Assembly (NCBI GenBank): GCA_003551265.1
Contig: PUMG01000081.1
Coordinates: forward strand, 1-28,835
Length of the DNA stretch: 28,835 nucleotides
Direction of reading: 5' to 3'
Origin: Halovenus sp.
GTDB lineage: Archaea > Halobacteriota > Halobacteria > Halobacteriales > Haloarculaceae
Part shown: in pieces, positions 22,847 through 28,835 of the stretch
How the letters are laid out: the number at the start of each line of letters is the position of its first letter
How positions within the stretch are numbered: position 1 is the stretch's first letter
Made by a program: the position numbers and the translations under genes
The notes under the pieces: model-generated
What the model was told of the DNA's origin: nothing
Databases searched by the model: none
The model's input: the letters and a program-made list of their open reading frames with translations, nothing else

Positions 22847-23550
22847 GAGATAGATTTCTCTGCAGGTGGTCTGAGCAACACCACGGCGAGTGTCGTCACC
22901 ACCACAACTGCGCCGACGTGCGCGAGCAACGACGCGAGCAGCAACGGCTGTCCGACCAGAAACGGAGCGAACGCGAGCTGGAGGACGCCGAACGCCGCCG
23001 TCTCGGCATCGACGCGTCGAAGCCCGCGGCGAGCGTCATCGTCGAATCGGAATCTCACAGAGCGCCACAGCGCAACCACGCCCGCCCACCAGGCGGTGCT
23101 GATACGATAGCAGACGTCCCAGGCGACAAGCAACATGAGAAACACTGCCAGCGCTGGCGGCTCACTCCCCAGCAGCGTCTCTAGCAACTGCTCTCCTCCA
23201 GCATCGATGATGAACAGGTAGGTGATCAGTGCGATGAACGAAAACACCGCCAGCACGACTTCGACGTTCGACCCGAACAACAGTCTGCGGTAGGCGTCTG
23301 GTGTCCGCTGACGTCGGATTCCCCGGGCAATCCGCACCATGAGTGCACTCCCAGCAGTCGCCACGACGACAGCAACCGTGCCAGCGATTGCGGCCCATCT
23401 GAGTCCGTACACCCACGCGAGTACGAGAACAGCAGTTTCGAAGACGGCGAACTGGAGGACCAGCGCGGTTTTCGCGTCGAGGTCGAGACCTGGAACTGCT
23501 CCGACGATACCCTCGTACACCCACGCTTCTCCGTACTCTGGCTCTGTCAT
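22834..23550 (-). CDS. Multi-pass membrane protein of unknown function
   Basis: The 238-aa product has about six hydrophobic helices (roughly 29-50, 52-74, 95-117, 130-152, 185-205 and 212-232) with a positively charged loop (ARGIRRQRTPDAYRR, 75-89) that should face the cytoplasm. I know similar haloarchaeal membrane proteins only under DUF numbers and cannot assign a function. The start ATG overlaps the stop of the NDUFA9-like gene (ATGA) and is preceded by a good Shine-Dalgarno-like GGAGGAG about 3-9 nt upstream, one of few in the window and expected for an internal operon gene. It is convergent with the 57-aa gene, overlapping by 13 bases. Confidence 0.82.
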   Translation of the reverse strand: MTEPEYGEAWVYEGIVGAVPGLDLDAKTALVLQFAVFETAVLVLAWVYGLRWAAIAGTVAVVVATAGSALMVRIARGIRRQRTPDAYRRLLFGSNVEVVLAVFSFIALITYLFIIDAGGEQLLETLLGSEPPALAVFLMLLVAWDVCYRISTAWWAGVVALWRSVRFRFDDDARRGLRRVDAETAAFGVLQLAFAPFLVGQPLLLASLLAHVGAVVVVTTLAVVLLRPPAEKSISQSD

Positions 23551-24455
23551 CCACTCCTCCTGACGTCCGGTGTGTTCGCGAGTGCAAGCTCGACGGCGTC
23601 ATCGAACGACGTCAACTCGACAGCGACGTGGTCTCTGATAGCGTGGTCGGTGACGACGACAGGGTTTCTGAGTCCGTCGATAAGTGGTCTGGCGACGTGT
23701 CGGTCCACGTCAGTGACCAGTCCGATCCAGTACGACGACAGCCGTGGGGTCAGCACCGGCACCGGAAGAATGAGAGGGCGACGAGCACCAGCGACCACGG
23801 CGGTACGCTGGATGAGTTCACCGTAGGTCAACACGTCCGGACCGCCGATTTCGTACGTGTTTCCAGCCGTCTCTGGTGCGTCGAGCACGCCGACGAGATA
23901 CGCCACCACATCGTCGATGGCGATGGGCTGGCAGTCGTTTTTCACCCACCGTGGAGTCACCATCACCGGCAACCGACACGCGAGGTCGTGAACCATCTCG
24001 AAACTCGCGCTTCCGTCGCCGACGATGATCGCCGCCCTGAGCGTCGTCAGGTCGTAACTCCCGTCGGCGAGCACCGACTCGACCTCACGACGGGACTGAA
24101 GGTGAGCAGAGAGGGAGTCACCTTCCTCCCCGAGACCGCCGAGATAGACGACGCGGTCGACGCCAGCGTCGCTCGCCGCCTCCACGAAGTTGCGGGCCGC
24201 TGTGCGGTCTCGACGCTCGAAGTCGCGGCCTGCTCGCATCGAGTGGACGAGATAGTACGCCGCCTCCACACCTGCCAGTGCGTCCCTGAAACTCTCGGGT
24301 TCGAACAGGTCTCCCTCGAACACCGCGACCTCCTCTGGCGCGTCGTACGTGGTCACGTCGCGGACGAGGACGTTGACATCGTGTCCCGCGGCACACAGTT
24401 CGGGAACGAGACGGCTCCCCACGAATCCAGTGGCTCCAGTTACCAGAACACGCAT
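23547..24455 (-). CDS. NAD(P)-binding epimerase/NDUFA9-like protein
   Basis: The 302-aa atypical short-chain dehydrogenase has a Rossmann start VLVTGATGFVGSRL (3-16), with the Gly-rich NAD(P) motif GATGFVG. Further on are YYLVHSM near residue 87, VVYLGGLGEEG near 122, and LRAAIIVGDGSASFEMV near 158, the last in place of a catalytic Tyr-x3-Lys. This pattern fits the NmrA/NDUFA9-like branch, where members bind a nucleotide and act on isoprenoid, quinone or sugar-like substrates, or as assembly factors. The exact role is unknown. A GTATAG box lies about 30 nt before ATG 24455. The next gene, a membrane protein, is translationally coupled, which hints at a membrane-related substrate (inference). 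Confidence 0.86.
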   Translation of the reverse strand: MRVLVTGATGFVGSRLVPELCAAGHDVNVLVRDVTTYDAPEEVAVFEGDLFEPESFRDALAGVEAAYYLVHSMRAGRDFERRDRTAARNFVEAASDAGVDRVVYLGGLGEEGDSLSAHLQSRREVESVLADGSYDLTTLRAAIIVGDGSASFEMVHDLACRLPVMVTPRWVKNDCQPIAIDDVVAYLVGVLDAPETAGNTYEIGGPDVLTYGELIQRTAVVAGARRPLILPVPVLTPRLSSYWIGLVTDVDRHVARPLIDGLRNPVVVTDHAIRDHVAVELTSFDDAVELALANTPDVRRSG

Positions 24456-24484
24456 ACTATGAGAACGGGTCGGCCTGTGTTCAC

Positions 24485-24500
24485 TATACCGGTCGACGGG
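24485..24500. repeat. 16-bp sequence shared with 17883-17898
   Basis: Identical to TATACCGGTCGACGGG at 17883-17898. Here, read on the minus strand, it ends in CCGGTATA and supplies the TATA-like element about 30 nt before the NDUFA9-like start codon. Confidence 0.6.
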
Positions 24501-24510
24501 TTGAGAATCC

Positions 24511-25167
24511 TCAGCTTTCGGCAGCCTTCCTGTCGTCGCGCAGGATGGTGGCTCCGGGAAGGATGGTCACGAGCTTGGCCACCCATCCGAGTTTGAACAG
24601 ACCGAACTGCGAGAGCACACCGAGTGCGAACAGACCGAGAAACAGCGGTGCCGTCGCATCGAAGACGAGACCGTCGAGCGTCGGGAACCCTTCGGCGGCA
24701 TCGGCAATCCCGTCAAGCGTAATCGACCGTGAGGCGAGTGCCGCGCCGATGAACGAGGTGATGATAACCATCGTCGTCCGGGTGAGAAACATCCCGAGGA
24801 ACGCAAGTCCGATTCCCGTTCCGAGTCCGACAGCGATGGAGACCAGCAGCGAATCACCACCAACGACGGGGTCAACGAGGACCACGCCGAGGTAGATGCC
24901 GACGACGAACGCCATCGCGGCGATTGCCATCGACAGCAGCACGTACGTGATTCCGATGCCCACAACAGCGCCGACACCAACCGCGAGAGCAACGCCAGCA
25001 GCGCCCTCGATACCAGCGGCACCGGCAATCGTCGGCGCGACCAGGTAGCCACCGCCGCCACCGAGTACTGCCCCGAGCAACGCCGCGCCGTAGACCGACA
25101 GCGCTGCACCGGAGAACAGAAGCACAGCACCACCGACAATCAAAGCTATTCCGATAGGGTCTACCAT
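24511..25167 (-). CDS. Gly/Ala-rich multi-pass membrane protein
   Basis: The 218-aa product has about six or seven hydrophobic helices, very rich in Gly, Ala and Val: roughly 5-25, 27-48, 55-75, 76-100, 108-126, 128-148 and 170-195. A loop rich in Asp and Leu (SITLDGIADAAEGFPTLDG) precedes the last helix, and the protein ends in a short basic tail (LRDDRKAAES). The helix spacing recalls the DUF4203/TMEM198-like fold, but this is a loose resemblance. No transporter motif or substrate site is visible. An AAAGATTTTGATAC stretch about 25-35 nt upstream can act as its TATA region. It is 55 nt upstream of the NDUFA9-like gene and may share its transcript. Confidence 0.78.
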   Translation of the reverse strand: MVDPIGIALIVGGAVLLFSGAALSVYGAALLGAVLGGGGGYLVAPTIAGAAGIEGAAGVALAVGVGAVVGIGITYVLLSMAIAAMAFVVGIYLGVVLVDPVVGGDSLLVSIAVGLGTGIGLAFLGMFLTRTTMVIITSFIGAALASRSITLDGIADAAEGFPTLDGLVFDATAPLFLGLFALGVLSQFGLFKLGWVAKLVTILPGATILRDDRKAAES

Positions 25168-25246
25168 GCTGGTATCGTTTCGTGTGCTGTATCAAAATCT
25201 TTGTGGCCAGCAGCTGGGAGTAAATGGAACAGCAAACCGACAGCAA

Positions 25247-26164
25247 TCAGAGTTTCCGGGCGACGCCACGTTCGAGAAGAACGTCGGCGTTCGTCTCAGG
25301 TAACGAGACGATATCGTCAGCGTCGAGGTCGTAATCCCGGTCGTCGAACCCAACGAACGTATCGACATCTTCGACGACCTGCACTCGCTGGCGTTCGACC
25401 TGCTCTTGGGACTGAGCGTCGAGACTGGCGGCACTCTCCTGGGAGATGGTGTCTGTTCCGCCGTCTTTTCGCACCGGTGGTGTGGTCTGCTCGTCCCGAG
25501 CACCACCCATCACGTCGGCTGCGGCCACTCCTCCAGCGTCCTCGTTTCGAGTCTTGTGTCTCGTCTCGTCGGTCCTGACCGCTGGAGAGGAGTCGTCTGC
25601 GCTCGCCTCTGAGGGTGGTACATCAGGAGGGACGTGCTGTCTGGGCGAGTGCTCCGAAGCGTCGGAGTCAGGGTGCGGCGGGGTGTGCGTTTCTGAGTCT
25701 GTCGCTTCGCGCGTTTCTGACTCCGTCGAAGAGCCCTCTGTCAGACCATCAGAATCTTTCCGTGAACCACTCGGCTCATTTCCATCAAGCAGCGTCAGCA
25801 CGTGCTCGCGGTTGGTCTTGATATCGCTGACCAGCTGGTCGAACAGCGCCTGCTCCTCGGTCGTCATCCCGTCGGCTTCCGTAGGGAGGTCAGCGGCCGC
25901 AAAGGAAGCGGCTTTCACGACCTTGCCGACGCGCTTTTCGTACGTTGCTTCAACCGTCTGCTGGGCGGTGTTGATTTCGTCGGTGAGCTGTTGCACCTCG
26001 GGCGAGTCGAACGGGTCGTCCGCGCGCTCGACGGCACGCTCGCGCTCCGCGCGCAACTGCTGGATGAACGCCCCCGCGTCGGCGTAAAACGACCCACGCA
26101 ACTGCTGGAGCTTGTCGGTCTGGCGCTCCCGGTCGCGCACCGACTGAAGTTCGTTCAGGTCCAT
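25247..26164 (-). CDS. ginS: GINS complex subunit (Gins51/Gins15 type)
   Basis: The 305-aa replication factor partners the archaeal MCM helicase and GAN/RecJ-like nuclease. Residues 1 to about 125 form the helical A domain (LRGSFYADAGAFIQQLRAE near 22-40). Residues about 130-255 are a long disordered linker rich in Ser, Thr, Glu and Pro. The last about 47 residues (VQVVEDVDTFVGFDDRDYDL, then ADDIVSLPETNADVLLERG) are the small beta-rich B domain, which in Gins51 follows the A domain. The linker is longer than I expect for non-halophilic archaea. It starts 19 nt after the priS stop, so primase and GINS are probably co-transcribed, coupling synthesis of two replisome parts. Confidence 0.88.
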   Translation of the reverse strand: MDLNELQSVRDRERQTDKLQQLRGSFYADAGAFIQQLRAERERAVERADDPFDSPEVQQLTDEINTAQQTVEATYEKRVGKVVKAASFAAADLPTEADGMTTEEQALFDQLVSDIKTNREHVLTLLDGNEPSGSRKDSDGLTEGSSTESETREATDSETHTPPHPDSDASEHSPRQHVPPDVPPSEASADDSSPAVRTDETRHKTRNEDAGGVAAADVMGGARDEQTTPPVRKDGGTDTISQESAASLDAQSQEQVERQRVQVVEDVDTFVGFDDRDYDLDADDIVSLPETNADVLLERGVARKL

Positions 26165-26183
26165 TGTATCCCTGCCTCGTGTG

Positions 26184-27359
26184 TCATTCTTTCCCCTTCT
26201 CGGCGCGTCCGCGTGCCATCAGGAACACGCCGAGGTACTCTGGAACTGTATGATTACCCTCCTCCAGTGTAAAACTATCGCCACCGAGTTCGAAATTGCC
26301 CCCATCTGTTACCTCTACTGTTATATCGTGTCCGGTGAACGTCTCTGGAACAGCATCCGTGAGAGGGTCGAACGCGTCGAGTTCGTCCGCTGGAATCGGT
26401 CTCACCGCGAGTCCGCTTCCGCCGTGGAGGCTGCCAGGGAGCCTGATGAGGCGGTTGGTGTCTGTCGACACTGGTTCGTCTATCTGGGCGTTCTGCTCGG
26501 CAACGACATCGCTGGCGAAGTGCTGGGCGAGGTTCTCGAAGACGTTGTGCGCGGAGAGATTTCCTCGTTCGATTTCGACGAAGCGGTTCTGTGCGAACCG
26601 GTACGCTGTTGCGGCTTTTTTCTCCCCGATTCCATCGTAGCGCATGAGGTACGCGAGCGCGACGTCCTCGTCCATCTCGCGAACCTCCTCCATCACATCG
26701 AGAAGCGAGTGATGGATTCGCGCTCCCCAGCCACCGTCAGTGGGGAGGTACCGGTTGTTCGCCGGACTCTCTCGGCCGACAGTTCCGTCGACAGTCTCCT
26801 CGGTGACGAGTGCGTCGAAGTCGAGTCCGATACCACGGACGTAGTCGACTATCTCGCGGCGTCCGTCGCGTTCGAGATGCTGGATACCGTCGTCGCGTAC
26901 GTGGACGTGGTAGCCACGACTCCCCGAGAACACAATCTGGAGGTCTTCGAACGCGAAGTCCTCGCGCAGAAACTCGAGCAACCGATAGAGTGCGTCCTTG
27001 CAGGCGGCGAGCATCTCTGCGTAGCTGTCCTCCGGCGACGTTCCGGGGAGGGGGTCGGCGTCGAGGTCGAAGATAAGGTCAGAGGAGTGCCAGCCTTTGG
27101 CGTCCATCGTGTTCTCACTCGGGGAGTCGTACTTGCCAGCGGAGAAGTAGACGTGTTTTGGACGCTCACGTTCGAGGAACTGCCGGAGGTCACCGAGGTC
27201 GAGCAGCGAGTTGTGTCGGACGTACGTCTCACCGGGACTCTCACTCCAGGGGACGTAGCCCCACTCACGCGCATCTGCCTCCGGTGGGCTGTCGATGACA
27301 CTCCGACGGTAGTAGTCTCCGAACCGACCGCGGAGGTACGCCAGCGTCCGCTCGTTCAC
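26184..27359 (-). CDS. priS: DNA primase small (catalytic) subunit PriS
   Basis: The 391-aa catalytic subunit of the archaeal-eukaryotic primase makes RNA primers at the replication fork with PriL. It begins NERTLAYLRGRFGDYYR (residues 2-18), carries the metal-binding Asp pair in LIFDLDAD (D98 and D100), the nucleotide-binding SGSRGYHVHV (145-154), and the distal RLIRLPGSLHGGSGL motif. All active-site motifs look intact. The frame is open to 27884, but that part overlaps the GNAT gene; GTG 27359 begins the family sequence and is the likely start. It lies 70 nt after the GNAT gene and 19 nt before the GINS gene on the same strand. Confidence 0.95.
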   Translation of the reverse strand: MNERTLAYLRGRFGDYYRRSVIDSPPEADAREWGYVPWSESPGETYVRHNSLLDLGDLRQFLERERPKHVYFSAGKYDSPSENTMDAKGWHSSDLIFDLDADPLPGTSPEDSYAEMLAACKDALYRLLEFLREDFAFEDLQIVFSGSRGYHVHVRDDGIQHLERDGRREIVDYVRGIGLDFDALVTEETVDGTVGRESPANNRYLPTDGGWGARIHHSLLDVMEEVREMDEDVALAYLMRYDGIGEKKAATAYRFAQNRFVEIERGNLSAHNVFENLAQHFASDVVAEQNAQIDEPVSTDTNRLIRLPGSLHGGSGLAVRPIPADELDAFDPLTDAVPETFTGHDITVEVTDGGNFELGGDSFTLEEGNHTVPEYLGVFLMARGRAEKGKE

Positions 27360-27429
27360 GTGGGTTCGTTTTCCGAGAGTCGCAATAGTGTTTGTGGTGG
27401 GCGAACCACGGGGAGTCGACGGACCTTTC

Positions 27430-27912
27430 TCAGCGCCGGAGGAACGTCGCCAGTTTCTCTCTGATTGTCGCGTCTTCGCCGAGCTGGAGGTAGTAGGCGT
27501 CACCGCCGTCTTCGTAGTAGTTCGGAACGCGGCGTTTGATCTCGAATCCGAGCGCACGGTAGAACTCGAGCGCACCCTGGTTCGTCGTCCGTGCGTGACA
27601 GGTGACTCTTCCGAACTCCGCGGCAACTTTCGCGACGAGTCGTTTGCCGAAGTCCTGTTGTCGGTACTCTTCTGCAACCGCGAGAAAGAGGATGTACCCA
27701 TCACGGCGGACGGTGGCGAACCCGATGAGCAGGTCGTTCGTCTCGTCGACGTAGAGGTAGACGTTCGAGCGGCGGTAGGCGTTCGTGAAGAAGTTCTTTC
27801 GCTGGTTGAGAACGCCCTCTCGGCGGCGAATCTGTTCTTTGAGCCGCCACGCCTGGTCGACGAACTCGTCGCTTCCAGGCCCAACCTCCTGTTGTCGGAC
27901 GTTGACGCTCAC
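27430..27912 (-). CDS. GNAT-family N-acetyltransferase
   Basis: The 160-aa acetyltransferase has a central acetyl-CoA-binding segment FLAVAEEYRQQDFGKRLVAKV (about 76-96), of the Q/R-x-x-G-x-G type with the last Gly replaced, followed by NQGALEFYRALGF (111-123), a typical GNAT end. An N-terminal basic helix (WRLKEQIRRREGVLNQR) precedes it. The substrate is unknown; RimI-like protein N-terminal or small-molecule acetylation are both possible. It starts with GTG 27912, about 26 nt from an AT-rich box shared with archease. From memory this gene often sits next to priS in haloarchaea, so it may be a conserved part of the replication locus. Confidence 0.87.
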   Translation of the reverse strand: MSVNVRQQEVGPGSDEFVDQAWRLKEQIRRREGVLNQRKNFFTNAYRRSNVYLYVDETNDLLIGFATVRRDGYILFLAVAEEYRQQDFGKRLVAKVAAEFGRVTCHARTTNQGALEFYRALGFEIKRRVPNYYEDGGDAYYLQLGEDATIREKLATFLRR

Positions 27913-27931
27913 TGGTGCTCCGATACGGAAT

Positions 27932-27944
27932 GCTAAATAATAAC
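27932..27944. promoter_or_regulatory. Shared AT-rich box, divergent GNAT and archease promoters
   Basis: GCTAAATAATAAC (27932-27944) is the only AT-rich run between the two genes. Its centre is about 26 nt before the GNAT GTG and about 36 nt before the archease ATG, so it can serve as TATA element in both directions. ACTCC (27943-27947) and GGAGT (27957-27961) form a short inverted repeat on the archease side. Confidence 0.55.
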
Positions 27945-27973
27945 TCCTGTCGTTCCGGAGTGAACAGTGAAGC

Positions 27974-28393
27974 ATGGCGTACCAGCTCCGCGAGCACACC
28001 GCAGACGTGGCAGTCGAAGCGACGGCCGACACCCTCGGTGGTGTCTTCGGGGCTGTCGCCGACGGCATGGCCGCTGCGATGTGCGATGACGTGCCCACGA
28101 CTGGCGAGCGCGTCGACATCTCTGTCACGGCGGAGTCCCGACACGCACTTCTGTTCGACTATCTCGACGAACTCATCTACGAACGCGATGTCCGCGACGT
28201 TCTCCCTGTTGACAACCAGGGAACCGTCGAGAAAATCGGGAGTGAACCCGAGTCGTGGCGGTTCACCGGAAGCTACAGGGGAGTCCCACTCGCGGATGTG
28301 ACAGCCCGCGACCTGAAAGCAGTCACGTACTCCGAGATGGAGATTGCAGAACGCGACGAGGACTGGTTCGCCTACGTCGTCTTCGACGTCTGA
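27974..28393 (+). CDS. Archease (RtcB RNA ligase activator)
   Basis: The 139-aa product matches archease. It opens with YQLREHTADVAVEA (3-16), including D11, which in the family helps bind the metal ion. A long helix LLFDYLDELIYERDV (59-73) follows, and it ends with the short ARDLKAVTYSEMEI stretch and FAYVVFDV. Archease speeds guanylylation of the tRNA ligase RtcB and broadens its nucleotide use. An rtcB gene often lies next to it; here the next gene is an unrelated membrane protein, and rtcB would have to be elsewhere. ATG 27974 is the only good start and follows the shared AT-rich box. Confidence 0.95.
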   Translation: MAYQLREHTADVAVEATADTLGGVFGAVADGMAAAMCDDVPTTGERVDISVTAESRHALLFDYLDELIYERDVRDVLPVDNQGTVEKIGSEPESWRFTGSYRGVPLADVTARDLKAVTYSEMEIAERDEDWFAYVVFDV

Positions 28394-28438
28394 TAGAACA
28401 TTCTGAAGAGAGTGACCCAATCGGCAATCCCATATACC

Positions 28439-28444
28439 GATATA
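28439..28444 (+). promoter_or_regulatory. Probable TATA box of the tetrad-repeat gene
   Basis: GATATA (28439-28444) lies 23-28 nt before the ATG at 28467, within the AT-rich stretch CCATATACCGATATA. The GGAGG at 28449-28453 is too far from the start codon (13 nt) for a typical ribosome binding site, so a leaderless start is more likely. Confidence 0.4.
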
Positions 28445-28466
28445 GCTGGAGGCAAAAGAGTCACGT

Positions 28467-28835
28467 ATGGATCCTGCTCGTATCGATGCACTCGTCGACC
28501 TCTTGTATGGGTTTATGATTTTCATCGCGATTGTGGTGATGGTCCTCGGCCCAGGACTGGTTGGCGTGGCTTTCGGTGTCGGTGTACTGGTTGGGTACGT
28601 GATTCACGTCGCCTGGAAGATGGGACGGTTCGACCCGGAGTGGATGACACGAGCCGTACAGGAGAGCGTCGAAAAGAGTGTCGACGAAACAGTCGAGAAA
28701 ACAGTCGGAGCAAAGATGGACGAAACCGTCGAACGCTCAGTCCAGGACGCTGTTGGCAAAGAGGTCGGACCAGCAGTAAACAAAGAAGTCGAGAGGACTG
28801 TTGGAGAAACCGTCGAGAAGACTGTTGGAGAAACC
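28467..28835 (+). CDS. Membrane protein with tetrad repeats, partial (window ends inside)
   Basis: The open frame runs from ATG 28467 to the last base (123 codons) with no stop. Residues about 16-48 are hydrophobic and Gly/Val-rich, enough for two short membrane helices. After a polar hinge (KMGRFDPEW) comes a charged segment where a Val or Met stands at exactly every fourth position from V64 to V120: 15 in a row, 14 Val and one Met (M84). Intervening residues are mostly Glu, Lys, Thr, Ser and Gly, as in VEKTVGET. At the DNA level the last two 24-nt units are 96% identical. I do not recognise the family. The total length is unknown because the gene continues beyond the window. Confidence 0.8.
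   Translation, partial: MDPARIDALVDLLYGFMIFIAIVVMVLGPGLVGVAFGVGVLVGYVIHVAWKMGRFDPEWMTRAVQESVEKSVDETVEKTVGAKMDETVERSVQDAVGKEVGPAVNKEVERTVGETVEKTVGET
28788..28835 (+). repeat. Two 24-bp direct repeats inside the tetrad-repeat gene
   Basis: Bases 28788-28811 and 28812-28835 differ at one position (AGG versus AAG codon). Each encodes eight residues, V-E-R/K-T-V-G-E-T, two tetrads. The near-identity points to recent duplication, and more copies may lie beyond the window. Confidence 0.9.

Noticed and set aside
22846..22861. Palindrome AGAGA-N6-TCTCT as a terminator
   Set aside because: Only five base pairs, no T-run, and it lies within the coding end of the membrane-protein gene.
27394..27409. 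Hairpin GTGGT-N6-ACCAC before priS
   Set aside because: Five base pairs only; no regulatory context beyond its location in a 70-nt gap.
27360..27884. Upstream extension of the priS frame
   Set aside because: Overlaps the GNAT gene on the same strand and is Arg/Ser/Thr-rich, unlike PriS; GTG 27359 starts the conserved sequence.

Overview
The window is a chromosomal segment of a halophilic archaeon (class Halobacteria); I cannot name the genus. The evidence is a strongly acidic predicted proteome (Asp/Glu-rich, few Lys), archaeal information-processing genes (PriS primase, a GINS subunit, archease, GatB, Smc/ScpA), a twin-arginine lipoprotein signal with a lipobox, and TATA-like boxes about 25-30 nt before start codons, as expected for leaderless archaeal transcripts. 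I see 31 genes packed tightly on both strands. No intergenic gap exceeds about 215 bases, and I see no rRNA, tRNA or CRISPR array.

Layout. Bases 1-106 look like the right end of an IS200/IS605-type (TnpB) element. A minus-strand block follows (read from high to low coordinates): gatB, an unrecognised 230-aa protein, PEP synthase (ppsA) and a receiver-only response regulator. The 3' end of gatB is embedded in a 25-bp tandem repeat. Next, a Tat lipoprotein with a DUF192 domain is divergent from a chromosome-organisation operon: small coiled-coil protein, smc, scpA. Then come an acyl/aryl-CoA ligase divergent from an AbrB-PhoU regulator, a stress protein overlapping a Trm5/Taw2-like tRNA enzyme, and a ZIP metal transporter with a palindromic operator-like site between TATA box and start. 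An MscS channel, a tiny Cys/His protein and an HD phosphohydrolase follow.

From 19.1 to 20.1 kb lies a divergent pair that looks like polyhydroxyalkanoate (PHA) metabolism: an AbrB-domain protein with a phasin-like N-terminal helix, and a MaoC/PhaJ-type enoyl-CoA hydratase. Their promoter region holds several inverted repeats. A minus-strand run follows (SLOG-fold protein, DUF123 GIY-YIG protein, OYE-family oxidoreductase), then a 57-aa acidic protein and three minus-strand genes: an NDUFA9-like epimerase, a membrane protein overlapping it by ATGA, and a separate membrane protein.

The right end is a replication/RNA block: a GNAT acetyltransferase, priS and the GINS subunit on the minus strand, and archease divergent on the plus strand from one shared AT-rich box. 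The window ends inside a membrane protein whose cytoplasmic part has a hydrophobic residue at exactly every fourth position for at least 15 repeats.

Most of this is ordinary haloarchaeal core chromosome. The most unusual signals are the tetrad-repeat protein, the self-copied gatB terminus, the palindromic operators upstream of the ZIP, hydratase and smc-operon genes, and the coiled-coil partner candidate for Smc-ScpA.
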